Notes: a model not told the origin generated them from the sequence alone. 63,234 nucleotides of DNA from Bacillota bacterium (GCA_023397905.1 JAEWSZ010000008.1:1-63234), one strand, 5' to 3'; positions 1 to 8,558 are shown, numbered from the stretch's first letter. Translations and numbers: made by a program.

Positions 1-195
1 AGATTTATATCCATCAAATACCTCAATAATGTAACCATGAGAATAATCAGAGTTAGGGTGGGGCTTCCAGCGTTCATATTTGCACACTTCAGGATCGCCC
101 ATCCACATATAGACCATTTCAGCATCATCAGGCTGAATTTTTCTCAACAGCAACCGTTCTGTTTTAATTTGTTGCGTCCCTCTATGGGTTATCAT
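1..195 (-). CDS. GNAT-family N-acetyltransferase, N-terminal 65 residues (cut by window edge)
   Basis: An open frame starts at ATG 195 and is still open at base 1. The ATG is preceded by a GAGGGGG ribosome binding site. Residues 10-25 contain the phrase IKTERLLLRKIQPDDAE, typical of the first strand and helix of RimJ/RimL-type GNAT acetyltransferases (acetyl-CoA-dependent N-acetylation). The acetyl-CoA loop would lie beyond the window, so substrate and completeness are unknown. A plus-strand frame over the same bases is a shadow of this gene. The family call is from the N-terminal motif only. Confidence 0.75.
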   Translation of the reverse strand, partial: MITHRGTQQIKTERLLLRKIQPDDAEMVYMWMGDPEVCKYERWKPHPNSDYSHGYIIEVFDGYKS

Positions 196-403
196 ATATC
201 AGTTCCCCCTCTTTTGTACAAATTATAAATAACGCATACTCCGATTTATTTCAGGTTGCTTACAAAGACTTTTGAGTTTATAATATCATATTTTCCGGTA
301 TGAAAAAAGACATACTATTATAAGCCATAGCAATAGCCCTAAACTGTATCATTTACCTAAATTCCCTATGGCCTTCTGCCACAGGAGATTTTAACTTTAT
401 ACC

Positions 404-613
404 TTATGCAAAATTCAACCTTCCTTTAGGGTCTGGAACTTGCCTACCCAAAAGCTTTGCTGTTTCTATCCATTCTTCTATAACAGTTTCTATATTTCTC
501 AGAGCTTCAAGATAAGTTTTGCCGTCAGAAGCACAACCCGCCAATTCAGGTGCTTCTGCGATGTAAGCCCCATCTTCTTCACTCCAATAAATAATAATTT
601 CATATTTATGCAT
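404..613 (-). CDS. hicB: HicB-family antitoxin (short form)
   Basis: A 69-residue protein with the HicB/UPF0150 fold signature: an N-terminal strand EIIIYWSEEDGAYIAEAPEL followed by GCASDGKTYLEALRNI, the typical ferredoxin/RNase H-like antitoxin core. It lacks the C-terminal ribbon-helix-helix or HTH extension of longer HicB proteins, so any DNA binding would need another surface. ATG 613 has a GGGAGGTG ribosome binding site inside the end of hicA, and the two genes overlap by 8 bp. By family knowledge it binds and neutralises HicA. Toxin-first order with overlap is usual for hicAB. Confidence 0.85.
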   Translation of the reverse strand: MHKYEIIIYWSEEDGAYIAEAPELAGCASDGKTYLEALRNIETVIEEWIETAKLLGRQVPDPKGRLNFA

Positions 614-866
614 CTATGGCACCTCCCAGCTTATACTTCAATATTATATGCCGAACTTGTTTAATCTGATACGGCTTTGCTTTTGATCCATCTGGCTGAA
701 TATTAATTATTTCTGCAATTCCATCTTTGTAGAAAATATGGTGACTTCCCTTGATTCTCACATTGAACTCAAAGCTTTGCAGAACTTTACAGAGATCATT
801 AAAATCTATATCCGTATCTTTTGTTCCACATAGTATTTTTATTAATATCTTTTCAAATTGCCCCAT
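606..866 (-). CDS. hicA: HicA-family mRNA interferase toxin
   Basis: An 86-residue protein when started at ATG 866, the start with a GTGGAGG ribosome binding site 9-10 bases upstream. A longer frame to 884 lacks one. The dsRBD-like HicA core is visible: FNDLCKVLQSFEFNVRIKGSHHIFYKDG, where the His in GSHHIF is the catalytic histidine of the family. The C-terminal helix KPYQIKQVRHIILKYKL is also typical. HicA cleaves mRNA on ribosomes when free of HicB. It is co-transcribed with the overlapping hicB and looks intact. Confidence 0.85.
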   Translation of the reverse strand: MGQFEKILIKILCGTKDTDIDFNDLCKVLQSFEFNVRIKGSHHIFYKDGIAEIINIQPDGSKAKPYQIKQVRHIILKYKLGGAIDA

Positions 867-1031
867 TTTATTGAGCCTCCACAATTATTATATCAGGTAT
901 TGATGTATTATAAAATAGGATTTTGGTTTCCCCTATTGTAAAACCTTGGTATATAAAATTCTCAGATGGTTTAATTCTCATATATTCTACCTTTTCTCGA
1001 TTACCACTTTTTGTGATTTATAAACTACATA

Positions 1032-1070
1032 AAATAAAGGGTTTCAGCTATTCGCTGAAACCCTTTATTT
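1032..1070 (-). terminator. Intrinsic terminator downstream of tRNA-Leu
   Basis: A perfect 17-bp stem (1032-1048 with 1054-1070) and a 5-nt loop directly follow the tRNA 3' end. On the minus strand the stem is followed by TTTATG and more T-rich sequence. Confidence 0.85.
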
Positions 1071-1073
1071 TTC

Positions 1074-1160
1074 TGGTGCCGAAGGTCGGACTCGAACCGA
1101 CACGGTATCGCTACCGCTGGATTTTGAGTCCAGTGCGTCTGCCAGTTTCACCACTTCGGC
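1074..1160 (-). tRNA. tRNA-Leu, anticodon CAA
   Basis: The reverse complement folds as a tRNA. The acceptor stem is GCCGAAG paired with CTTCGGC, the discriminator is A and CCA is encoded. The T arm GGGTTCGAGTCC is present, and a long variable arm (GCGGTAGCGATACCGTGTC region) marks a class II tRNA. The anticodon loop is CTCAAAA within stem CTGGA/TCCAG, giving anticodon CAA, which reads UUG leucine codons. Confidence 0.96.
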
Positions 1161-1289
1161 ATGCAATTTTCTGCTGCTTAAATATAGTAACACAGAAACC
1201 ACCACAACGCAATACCAAAATTGATAAATCCCCCGACAAAATTCCAGCCTTCAAAATGTGTCAGATTATGTCCGGACATCACAAATAAC

Positions 1290-1319
1290 TTGACTTTTAG
1301 GAAGTTTTTCTGTTAGAAT
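1290..1319 (+). promoter_or_regulatory. Sigma-A-type promoter of the MATE gene
   Basis: TTGACT at 1290-1295, an 18-bp spacer and TAGAAT at 1314-1319, with TG two bases upstream of the -10 (extended -10). It lies 112 bp before the ATG. A small palindrome TTAATA/TATTAA (1345-1361) downstream of the likely start could be an operator; that is a guess. Confidence 0.55.
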
Positions 1320-1431
1320 CAATTGTTTGAATCGGCTGATTACATTAATATTTAGTATTAATATTTTAATCGTTATTTTTAAACTTTAATCTTATCATTC
1401 ATCGCAGCTAACGTAACACAACGGAGGTAAA

Positions 1432-2799
1432 ATGGAAAAAGATAATCTGAAATCTGAAAAAATGGGAACCATGCCGGTGGGAAGACTGCTTGCAAATATG
1501 TCGCTTCCGGCCATGCTCTCAATGTTTGTTCAGTCCATGTACAATGTAGTGGACAGTTTTTTTGTTGCGAAACTCGGGCAGGATGCCCTTACGGCCGTAT
1601 CCATCGCCTTTCCAATGCAGATTCTGACACTGGCTTTCGCAGTAGGCGTTGGTATAGGCACCAACTCCCTGATTGCCAGAAAGCTCGGAGAAGGAAAAGT
1701 AGAAGAGGCCACGGTCAGCGCGCGTACCGGTTTATTCCTGGCAATAGTCAACGCAGCTATATTTGTCGTCATAGGCCTGGTATTCTCAAAACCCTTTGTA
1801 TCCCTGTTTTCAGACAGACCACAGGTTATTTCAATGGGAACTACATACCTGACCATAGTTACCTCTATTTCCGCCGGAATGTTTCTGGAAATAATACATT
1901 CAAAAACTCTCCAGGCAACGGGTAATATGCTCATACCTATGATATCCCAGCTGATCGGCGCAGGGCTGAATATTATATTGAATCCGCTTCTGATCTTTGG
2001 CTTATTCGGACTTCCCAGGCTCGGTATAGCCGGTTCGGCCGTGGCTACAATAACAGGCCAGCTGACCGCTATGACTTATGTAATCATTATGTTCAGGATT
2101 AAAAAGCATGACATCCATCTCACGCTGAGGGGCCTTAAGCTGAAGCTGGAAAATATCGCTGAAATATATAAAGTAGGCGCTCCCACCATAGTGATGAACG
2201 CCATAGCTTCCGTTACCACAACCGGCCTTAACGCCATATTGATGTCATTTTCCGAGGCCGCCATCGCCATACTGGGAATATATTTCAAGCTTCAATCCTT
2301 TGTATTCATGCCGGTATTCGGCCTGACCCAGGGAGCCATGCCCATAATGGGCTATAATTTCGGCGCAAATAAGAAGAAGCGTTTTTACCGCACTTTTTAT
2401 CTGTCCCTGTTTGTTTCTATTACAATCATGCTGATCGGGCTGGTATTATTTCAGTTTATTCCCGGAAAGCTGCTTTCGGTATTCGGACAGAATACGGATA
2501 TGGGAAGATATGCTCTGAGAGCCGTAAGCCTCTGCTTTATTCCGGCGGCCTTCGGTATTATCATAACCACCATGTTCCAATCCATAGGGCACGGTATGAA
2601 ATCCCTTGTAATGTCATTATTGCGCCAGCTGGTTTTCATTTTGCCCGGCGCCGTAATCTTCGGAAAATTGTTTGGCTTGAACGGAGTCTGGTACTGCTAT
2701 CCCTTTGCTGAGGTAGCATGTGTTCTGATATTCACTCCCATCGGTCTGAAAGTGATACGTGAGGAATTTATAAGGAGAAGCTCTCTTATAGACCCGTAA
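1432..2799 (+). CDS. MATE-family multidrug/Na+ antiporter
   Basis: A 455-residue polytopic membrane protein with about 12 predicted transmembrane segments in two homologous halves and no signal peptide. MATE features include the N-terminal PVGRLLANMSLPAMLSMFVQ, FVAKLGQDALTAVSIAFP, GVGIGTNSLIARKLGEG and, in the second half, FVFMPVFGLTQGAMPIMGYN. The family exports cationic drugs and toxic metabolites in exchange for Na+ or H+. ATG 1432 has a GGAGG site at 1423-1427. It stands alone with its own promoter and terminator. The substrate cannot be predicted, and it has no functional tie to the flagellar operon it converges on. Confidence 0.9.
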   Translation: MEKDNLKSEKMGTMPVGRLLANMSLPAMLSMFVQSMYNVVDSFFVAKLGQDALTAVSIAFPMQILTLAFAVGVGIGTNSLIARKLGEGKVEEATVSARTGLFLAIVNAAIFVVIGLVFSKPFVSLFSDRPQVISMGTTYLTIVTSISAGMFLEIIHSKTLQATGNMLIPMISQLIGAGLNIILNPLLIFGLFGLPRLGIAGSAVATITGQLTAMTYVIIMFRIKKHDIHLTLRGLKLKLENIAEIYKVGAPTIVMNAIASVTTTGLNAILMSFSEAAIAILGIYFKLQSFVFMPVFGLTQGAMPIMGYNFGANKKKRFYRTFYLSLFVSITIMLIGLVLFQFIPGKLLSVFGQNTDMGRYALRAVSLCFIPAAFGIIITTMFQSIGHGMKSLVMSLLRQLVFILPGAVIFGKLFGLNGVWYCYPFAEVACVLIFTPIGLKVIREEFIRRSSLIDP

Positions 2800-2805
2800 A
2801 CGGCA

Positions 2806-2856
2806 AATAGCTGTTGAAATGCCTTTTTTAAGGATTTCAGCAGCTATTAGTTTTTT
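2806..2856 (+). terminator. Intrinsic terminator of the MATE gene
   Basis: Arms 2806-2823 and 2832-2848 pair over about 16 bp with one mismatch and one bulge, followed by AGTTTTTT on the plus strand. The minus-strand mltG-like stop codon lies within the right arm. In the minus direction there is no U-tract, so termination of the flagellar operon here is uncertain. Confidence 0.75.
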
Positions 2857-3599
2857 ATCCTGCATATGGCTCTTGCAACATAGTCAGGATCGTCATTCTT
2901 TTTAAATTTATAAGTGCCTGCGATAATTCTTGTCGACCCGTTATATTTATCCAGAGCTGCTTTGAATTTCGCTGAATCAGCTATTACACCCTTTTGCACC
3001 AGCAGACTTATAACCGCTTTGGCCCTTGAGCCCCTGCTTATTTTAACTGTGATATCTCTGACATTGCTATCCGCAGTTGAACTGTCCGCCGCCGCGTTCT
3101 GGACAGTGGTACTACTCTCCCCAGGCTCATTTTCAGCCGTCTTGCTTTCGGCCGGTTTATCCGCTGCGGATTTATTTCCGGTGTTTTCAGCCGGCTTACC
3201 GGTACCTGAAGCCACCGCTTTTTTAGTTGTTGTGCTTTTCTGAGCAACATCGCCACCAGAGGGCTTTGCCGCAGTATTATCCCCGCTATCCGTACCGGGC
3301 GCCGCCGAATTACTGTCAGCAGCCGTGCTGTTTTGAGCTGTTCCTGAGCTCTGACTCACACCGGGTGCGGTCGCACCGGCAGAACTCGTGTCTGCCGCAC
3401 TGTTTTCAGCTGCCGGATCATCGTCGTCGTTTATGATACTGACCTGTTCCACCATTCCATACCCTTTTGCCAGGCGTATTACTTCCTCTTTTGTAGGGTC
3501 TTTCCTGGTGCCTGCGGAATATATCATACCGGCTATGGAAGTGACTATCATTCCTATCCCAATACCTAAAATAATACTTTTCTCGTGTACTTTTCTCAT
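2847..3599 (-). CDS. MltG/YceG-like single-pass membrane protein
   Basis: A 250-residue protein started at ATG 3599 (AGGAG 7 bases upstream; a longer frame to 3650 lacks a site). Residues 5-28 form one membrane anchor. Then comes about 130 residues of Ala/Ser/Thr/Gly/Pro-rich linker, and a C-terminal domain of about 65 residues (DITVKISRGSRAKAVISLLV ... IIAGTYKF) matching the start of YceG/MltG lytic transglycosylase domains. The catalytic Glu region of full MltG is absent, so a substrate-binding or LysM-like role at the cell wall is more likely than catalysis. It is the last gene of the flagellar operon. It may help the flagellum pass the wall, but this is inference. Confidence 0.6.
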   Translation of the reverse strand: MRKVHEKSIILGIGIGMIVTSIAGMIYSAGTRKDPTKEEVIRLAKGYGMVEQVSIINDDDDPAAENSAADTSSAGATAPGVSQSSGTAQNSTAADSNSAAPGTDSGDNTAAKPSGGDVAQKSTTTKKAVASGTGKPAENTGNKSAADKPAESKTAENEPGESSTTVQNAAADSSTADSNVRDITVKISRGSRAKAVISLLVQKGVIADSAKFKAALDKYNGSTRIIAGTYKFKKNDDPDYVARAICRIKN

Positions 3600-3675
3600 C
3601 CGTATGCTCCTGTGTATAAAATCAGTAACTGTTGGCTGAGGATACCACACAATTGACCTCGCGAAATCACCGGTA

Positions 3676-4374
3676 TTATCTGTTCAAGACTCTGATCAGT
3701 CCTATTTCACCTTTACCGATTTTTAATTTATCCGCTATTTCGTCATTGCTCATACCCTGTTCAATCATCTGCAGAACTTCTTTTTTCCTGTTGTTGTAGA
3801 CAAGTCTGGATTTTCCGCCGTCAGCGTCATTATAATTATTTCTGTCAAATAAAACCGGCACCGGCGCCTCTGCTTCAGAAGGTTCTTCCTTAATCAGACC
3901 GGAAATATCTGAAACCGGTAAATCCAATGAGCCCGATGAGTCTGAGGGGTCTTCTGAAACGGGCGGAACAGCCACGGGAACCTCCACATCCGGAATGCCG
4001 GCGTCCGGTATGTCTATGACCGGGATCGAAGGTTTGACTTCCGCGGCGGAAAGCGCCTCGTAGGACGAAATGCCAGTCTCCTCTTTAAGTATACCGGCAT
4101 CTCCGCCTACGCTTTTATCCGGCTCATTGCTGCCCATTTTGTTGAAAAATTCCTGATTTTTCTCTGATATGACATTTACAACATAATCGGATATCTTGTT
4201 GAGTTCCTGTACCATTTCTTCAGAGTCCTGAATCAGGTTGAACATTTCCTCTTTTTTTCTGTCAAATTCCTTAAAAAAGTCTTTGCCATTGACCTTATCC
4301 ATAGCAATAAAAAACAGGGATCCAATAATCAATAAAACCCCTAAAAAAATGATACTAACGTAAAATGCTTCCAT
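3676..4374 (-). CDS. Membrane-anchored protein with acidic linker and C-terminal HTH-like helix pair (DUF6115-like)
   Basis: A 232-residue protein. The start chosen is ATG 4374, with GAGGTG just upstream; an in-frame GTG at 4380 overlaps that site. Residues 1-27 form a membrane helix. Residues about 30-70 are charged and probably coiled coil, and about 90-180 form a Pro/Asp/Glu-rich linker. The C terminus, EVLQMIEQGMSNDEIADKLKIG followed by KGEIGLI, reads as a helix-turn-helix of the kind in Clostridia/Bacilli flagellar-operon tail proteins. Function is unknown. A membrane-tethered HTH could act as an assembly factor rather than a DNA binder. Confidence 0.6.
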   Translation of the reverse strand: MEAFYVSIIFLGVLLIIGSLFFIAMDKVNGKDFFKEFDRKKEEMFNLIQDSEEMVQELNKISDYVVNVISEKNQEFFNKMGSNEPDKSVGGDAGILKEETGISSYEALSAAEVKPSIPVIDIPDAGIPDVEVPVAVPPVSEDPSDSSGSLDLPVSDISGLIKEEPSEAEAPVPVLFDRNNYNDADGGKSRLVYNNRKKEVLQMIEQGMSNDEIADKLKIGKGEIGLIRVLNR

Positions 4375-4389
4375 ATTCACCTCATGCTG

Positions 4390-4677
4390 TTAAATTCTGA
4401 TATCTATTGTTGGAGTATTCTGATCATTTTTTTGTTTCTTTTTTTTGTCATTCTGCTTGTTATTATTGTTATCTCTTTCCTGCCTTTCATTTACACGGCC
4501 CTGCTTGACATTTTCCCTTGCTACGACCTGTTTCAGGCTGTTATCTACCCTATCCCGGTTTGCTTCGGCCTGCTGCTGGTATATAGCCTGGTTTTTATTG
4601 GCTTCGTCGTTGTACGATTTGGATATTTCAGAAGTCTTTGGAAACATGACCTGAAAATCCATAGGCTTTATAGACAT
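4390..4677 (-). CDS. Small hydrophilic protein of the flagellar operon tail
   Basis: A 95-residue protein, ATG 4677 with GAGGTG upstream. It begins MSIKPMDFQVMFPKTSEISK and is otherwise very polar: an Asn/Gln/Lys/Arg-rich, largely disordered or coiled-coil stretch (residues 20-85) ends in TIDIRI. No domain is recognised. The conserved-looking N-terminal phrase and its position between fapA and the HTH protein suggest a small flagellar accessory or chaperone-like protein, but there is no direct evidence. Confidence 0.6.
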   Translation of the reverse strand: MSIKPMDFQVMFPKTSEISKSYNDEANKNQAIYQQQAEANRDRVDNSLKQVVARENVKQGRVNERQERDNNNNKQNDKKKKQKNDQNTPTIDIRI

Positions 4678-4800
4678 TTATATCACCTCTTTCCTTTTCG
4701 CAAAGCTCAACGGCAATCAACACACAACCACCGGAAAAATCCGCCTTTCGGCTTTCATATGCGAAGAATATAAATGTATGATCAACGTCCGCTTTGCACT

Positions 4801-6192
4801 TTACTTATCAATGGCCCCTACGCGTATATCCGCACCGTCCCTGTACAGGGTGCAGTATTGCAGAGCCTCTTTTACATACATCATGCAGGTTCCGATAGTC
4901 ACCTTGACTCCGGGATATATAAAATTCATAGCGCGCACTTTTCCGTTGCCTTCCTGCTGCAATTTCGAGTCAAGCTCTTCAATCTCTCTTTTAACTTCCT
5001 CAAGCCTGGAGGACAGGTATATTTTTGTACGCACACTCTTTGTCATAATTTCCTGCTTGTCCGGTGCAAGGGAACCCATGCTCTCCATTTTTTTCAAAAT
5101 CGTTATTGCCTGTTCCGCCTTTTTTATATCCGATTCCATTGATACCAGCTCTTCTCTTGCCTGCTTGTATCTTTCTCTTACCGTGGGATCCGCCCCAACC
5201 TCAAGCTCTGTGGCGGTTGCCATATGGGAGCCTATGACTTTCGCAGAAATAATCTTTCCCACCTTGCAGGTCCCCCCGACCAACAGTCCTTTTCTCCCTG
5301 TCAGTTCAAGCTTATTGCCGCATTTTACATTGCTGTGCATGATAGCTTCCGACTGAACATTATTCTTTGCCTCAACGTTGGTATACTCAATATATCTGGC
5401 TACAATATCACCGCCTGCAATAAGAGAACCCTTGCCCATCCCCTGCATTCCTCTTCTCAGAATGATGCTGCCGCCGGCCTTTATCCTGGCACCTTCCACA
5501 ACACCATAGATCTCCACATTGCCTCCGGCTTCCACACTAAAACCTGACAGCACATTTCCCTTGACAATCACACTTCCTACAAAGTTTATATTTCCGGTGG
5601 AATTGTCCACGTCCGCCGGTATCTCATGGTTTGTGTAAACACTGACCTTAGTCTGCTCAAGATACTCAACCTCTCCGTCGGTTGCTGCATACAGAGTCTG
5701 CCCGTCTTCCGACACGGTTACATTCTTGCCTCTCGGAAGAATAGCCGGTTTTCCGTTTACCGCCTGAATTGGCTTTCCTTTAACGGTTACACCCTGAATT
5801 CCAGGAACCGGAGGAACCATCGTACACAGTTCCTGCCCTGCCTTTACCGACTGGATCAAATTCAGCTCTCTGTAATTGATTCTCCCGTCTTCCAGCACTG
5901 TTGGCGTTTTGTCAACAGTAGTATCAAAATGAAAAATAACAGAGCCGTTTTTTCCGTTCTGCACAGGCAGCCCTTCGGCAACGCAAAAGCTTTGGTTATA
6001 TACGGGATGTTCACATAAATTTTTAATAAGGTCATCCTTTATACCGTATGTAACCTTTTGGTTTTGAAGAGCAGTTATTATGTCATCCCTCGTGATAGGT
6101 GAGCCGTTTTCGCCCGGATAAAGAGTTACGGAAGCTGACAACTCATCGGGCGACACGGTCACTAAAACTTTCAAATCATCTTGATTAGCCAT
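4801..6192 (-). CDS. fapA: FapA-like (DUF342) polymer-forming protein
   Basis: A 463-residue protein started at ATG 6192 (AAAGGAGA 7 bases upstream; a frame to 6213 is less good). It has the FapA architecture: an N-terminal domain (about 1-100), then a right-handed beta-helix (about 150-320) with repeats such as GNVLSGFSVEAGGNVEIYGV and GGSIILRRGMQG, then a coiled coil (about 325-410) with KQAREELVSMESDIKKAEQA, and a short C-terminal beta segment. Members polymerise and often accompany flagellar operons. The exact role is not established. It lies 10 bp downstream of sigD in the same transcript. Confidence 0.85.
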   Translation of the reverse strand: MANQDDLKVLVTVSPDELSASVTLYPGENGSPITRDDIITALQNQKVTYGIKDDLIKNLCEHPVYNQSFCVAEGLPVQNGKNGSVIFHFDTTVDKTPTVLEDGRINYRELNLIQSVKAGQELCTMVPPVPGIQGVTVKGKPIQAVNGKPAILPRGKNVTVSEDGQTLYAATDGEVEYLEQTKVSVYTNHEIPADVDNSTGNINFVGSVIVKGNVLSGFSVEAGGNVEIYGVVEGARIKAGGSIILRRGMQGMGKGSLIAGGDIVARYIEYTNVEAKNNVQSEAIMHSNVKCGNKLELTGRKGLLVGGTCKVGKIISAKVIGSHMATATELEVGADPTVRERYKQAREELVSMESDIKKAEQAITILKKMESMGSLAPDKQEIMTKSVRTKIYLSSRLEEVKREIEELDSKLQQEGNGKVRAMNFIYPGVKVTIGTCMMYVKEALQYCTLYRDGADIRVGAIDK

Positions 6193-6202
6193 AAATTCTC
6201 CT

Positions 6203-6967
6203 TTAAGATTCAAGCATTATTTTGTGTCTGAACATTTTGCCTCTCATCCTTAAAAGCGCCTTCGTATGAAGCTGTGAGATTCTTGACTCCGTTACATTCA
6301 TTATGGCACTTATTTCTTTCAAAGTAAGCTCTTCGAAATAGTAAAAAGTAATTACCGCTTTCTCTTTCTCGGGTAATTTATTTATGGCATCAGCCAGAAG
6401 CTCCTTTATCTCGCCAAATTCCAACGATGCCTCAGGCTTGTCTTCAGTATTTTCACTAGCTATTTCCAAACCTCTCTCGTAATTCTGCTCCATAAACTCT
6501 TCCAACGACATCATTGATGAAACGTTGACGTCATTTAAAAGCCTATAGAATTCTTCCATGCTTATTCCCAATTTCTCGGCAACCTCTTTGTCGGTAGCTG
6601 AATGGCCCGCTTCATTTTCAATTTCCGCGTAGACTCTCTCCAGTTCCTTGTTTTTTTGTCTCAAAGACCTCGGAACCCAGTCCAGATCCCTGATACTATC
6701 TATAATAGAGCCCCTTATTCTCAAAGAAGCATAAGTTTCAAATTTAGCGCCTTTGGCAACATCAAATTTTTCTATAGCATCAATAAGGCCAAAAGCCCCA
6801 TAACCTACCAGATCGTCAAACTCAACGTTCGAACCGAAGTAGATACTCAATCTTCCTGCCACATACTTAATCAGATACGCATACTCGATAATTAGCTTTT
6901 CTTTTGCAACAGGATCCTTATTTTCCGTGTACTGCTTCCAAAGCTGATTTATATTTGCACTAAACAT
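6203..6967 (-). CDS. sigD: Flagellar RNA polymerase sigma factor SigD/FliA (sigma-28)
   Basis: A 254-residue group-3 sigma factor. Region 2 is clear at residues about 28-95 (IEYAYLIKYVAGRL, VEFDDLVGYGAFGLIDAIEK, AKFETYASLRIRGSIIDSIR). Region 3 follows with DWVPRSLRQKNKELERVYAE, and region 4 at about 195-245 with LPEKEKAVITFYYFEELTLK and SRISQLHTKALLRMR. It directs RNA polymerase to late flagellar and chemotaxis promoters and is held back by FlgM, which is not in the window. ATG 6967 has a GGGGG site. Near-terminal position in a 34-kb operon fits the B. subtilis pattern, where distance from the promoter tunes SigD level. Confidence 0.96.
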   Translation of the reverse strand: MFSANINQLWKQYTENKDPVAKEKLIIEYAYLIKYVAGRLSIYFGSNVEFDDLVGYGAFGLIDAIEKFDVAKGAKFETYASLRIRGSIIDSIRDLDWVPRSLRQKNKELERVYAEIENEAGHSATDKEVAEKLGISMEEFYRLLNDVNVSSMMSLEEFMEQNYERGLEIASENTEDKPEASLEFGEIKELLADAINKLPEKEKAVITFYYFEELTLKEISAIMNVTESRISQLHTKALLRMRGKMFRHKIMLES

Positions 6968-7010
6968 GTAGATCCCCCATCAATTTTTACTATATATATC
7001 ACTAAATGCC

Positions 7011-7385
7011 CTATTCGTTGACTTTAGTCCTGATCGCCTGTGATAAATCTAGTGGAGAAAAACCGTCGTCTAGTCCGCTGTCTGCAAACAGATCCAGATT
7101 ATTGCCCAAATGCTCCTCCTGCTTTGACTTTGCAGCTTCCTCTTCCAGCATTTGCTGTTCATTCTTTAGCTTTTCTTCTTCCTCTTGCTTCTGTTTATTC
7201 TGTTCTTCAACAATGCCGGATAATGTAGTGCTGACTAATAAGCCTATAACATAAAATCCCACCAATGCTATAATCATTCTTATACAGGTTTTGTTTGTGC
7301 CGGCATTTCCTGCTAAACTTATGATACCTGTGATAATTGCTGACACCATTGCCAGTAGAAACGGTATTTTCATAATAGTCTCCAT
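7011..7385 (-). CDS. Two-TM protein with coiled-coil tail in the che/sigD segment
   Basis: A 124-residue protein, ATG 7385 with AGAGGT upstream. Residues 5-26 and 37-58 form two membrane helices. Residues 60-95 are a Glu/Lys/Gln-rich coiled coil (EEQNKQKQEEEEKLKNEQQM). The tail, residues 96-124, is acidic and includes LDLFADSGLDDGFSPLDLSQ. No enzyme motif is seen. The position between cheD and sigD matches the B. subtilis swrB locus (also a small membrane protein next to sigD), but the sequence does not allow the SwrB name. Confidence 0.6.
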   Translation of the reverse strand: METIMKIPFLLAMVSAIITGIISLAGNAGTNKTCIRMIIALVGFYVIGLLVSTTLSGIVEEQNKQKQEEEEKLKNEQQMLEEEAAKSKQEEHLGNNLDLFADSGLDDGFSPLDLSQAIRTKVNE

Positions 7386-7449
7386 TCTTACCTCTCAGTT
7401 TCAAAAAGTAAAGAACATCTACATTCTTTTCTTTAGTTAAGTATTTAAA

Positions 7450-7938
7450 TTATAGTTGTTTTATACCAAACCCAATGGTCTTGACCATGAGTCTACCATC
7501 ATCAGAATATGCTTCTATGGTACGTCCGTAATTTCCGCCGGTATCTTCGGATATGACCGGAATTTTCAGCTCCTTCAGTATTTCCTTGGAAGCCACCACA
7601 TTTCTGTATCCGATCCTCATTAAATCCGAGCTCTGGTTAAATGCAAACATCTGCGCTCCACCGGCAAGCTTCGCAGTGATTTTTTCTTTTCTTGCCCCTA
7701 ACTTTAACATATCCTCTACAAGTTTAACAATTGCAGTATCGGCAAATTTTGCAATATTGCCGTTATTTTTAGCCTGTTCACTGCTGGGTAACATAACATG
7801 CGCCAAACCAACCACCCTGGTTGTAGAATCATATAACACCACTCCCACACATGAGCCAAGACCAAGTGTTGTCAACATGCAAGGATGCCTGGCCGAATTC
7901 AGATCAGCCATACCAACCTTAACTATCTCCATATCCAT
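7450..7938 (-). CDS. cheD: Chemoreceptor glutamine deamidase CheD
   Basis: A 162-residue protein with the CheD catalytic pair: Cys30 in TLGLGSCVGVVLYD and His47 in VGLAHVMLP, with Thr in the conserved downstream segment KITAKLAGGAQMF. It deamidates receptor glutamines and binds CheC to stimulate CheC phosphatase activity. The start ATG 7938 overlaps the cheC stop (TAATG), with GGGAG about 11 bases upstream. An in-frame ATG at 7932 is an alternative. Adjacent cheC-cheD reflects their physical partnership. Confidence 0.95.
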   Translation of the reverse strand: MDMEIVKVGMADLNSARHPCMLTTLGLGSCVGVVLYDSTTRVVGLAHVMLPSSEQAKNNGNIAKFADTAIVKLVEDMLKLGARKEKITAKLAGGAQMFAFNQSSDLMRIGYRNVVASKEILKELKIPVISEDTGGNYGRTIEAYSDDGRLMVKTIGFGIKQL

Positions 7939-8558
7939 TATTCAATAACTCCCAATGCTCTTAATAATACCTCGTAAGAATCAACATCAGGTATTAAAAG
8001 AAAGTCTCCAAATACTCTCGTCGTTCCTTCACTGAATTCTGTTTCAATATACAAAACCGAATCTCCCACTTTTCCGAATTCAATCGCCGGAACGCTTAAA
8101 ATTGCACCTGCCATGTCTATTGCCAGTTCGGGTACCGATGGCATTATATGGAGATTTGTAAGGCCTGCAAGCGCAGATAAATACGATGCCGTTAAAATAT
8201 TTCCGATCTCTTTCAGAGCCGATAGCTCAAGCTCGTCAAAATAGGTGCTGGATGAATCTTTATTTCCCAAAAGGATATTCACAAGCTGCCTGGCCGCATG
8301 AGTATCCAGTATGAACATCATATTGCCGGTTAAATCACCTGTCACGCTAAGAAGTATTCCGACCACTATGATTTCTTCTCCTCCAAGGATCTGGCTGACC
8401 TTGTCAAATCCCATGATTTTGACTTTCGGAACCGCCATATCCACCTTTTTGTCTATCATCTTTGCAAGAGAAGTTACTGCATTGCCGGCGCCGATATTTC
8501 CTATTTCCTTAAGTACGTCCATCTGGATATTATTTAATTCATCAAAACTAATACTCAT
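7938..8558 (-). CDS. cheC: CheY-P phosphatase CheC
   Basis: A 206-residue protein with two CheC active-site helices: VLKEIGNIGAGNAVTSLAKM (residues about 14-33) and LSALKEIGNILTASYLSALA (about 110-129), each with the conserved Glu and Asn that position water for CheY-P hydrolysis. It is not fused to a FliN domain, which distinguishes it from FliY in the same operon. It probably works in adaptation with CheD and CheA. Confidence 0.95.
   Translation of the reverse strand: MSISFDELNNIQMDVLKEIGNIGAGNAVTSLAKMIDKKVDMAVPKVKIMGFDKVSQILGGEEIIVVGILLSVTGDLTGNMMFILDTHAARQLVNILLGNKDSSSTYFDELELSALKEIGNILTASYLSALAGLTNLHIMPSVPELAIDMAGAILSVPAIEFGKVGDSVLYIETEFSEGTTRVFGDFLLIPDVDSYEVLLRALGVIE

Noticed and set aside
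37..228. A 63-codon plus-strand frame at the left edge
   Set aside because: The minus strand of the same bases encodes a convincing GNAT N terminus with a ribosome binding site; the plus frame has neither.
4778..5356. A 192-codon plus-strand frame over fapA
   Set aside because: It lies antisense to a strongly supported DUF342 gene, has no ribosome site and shows no protein family features.
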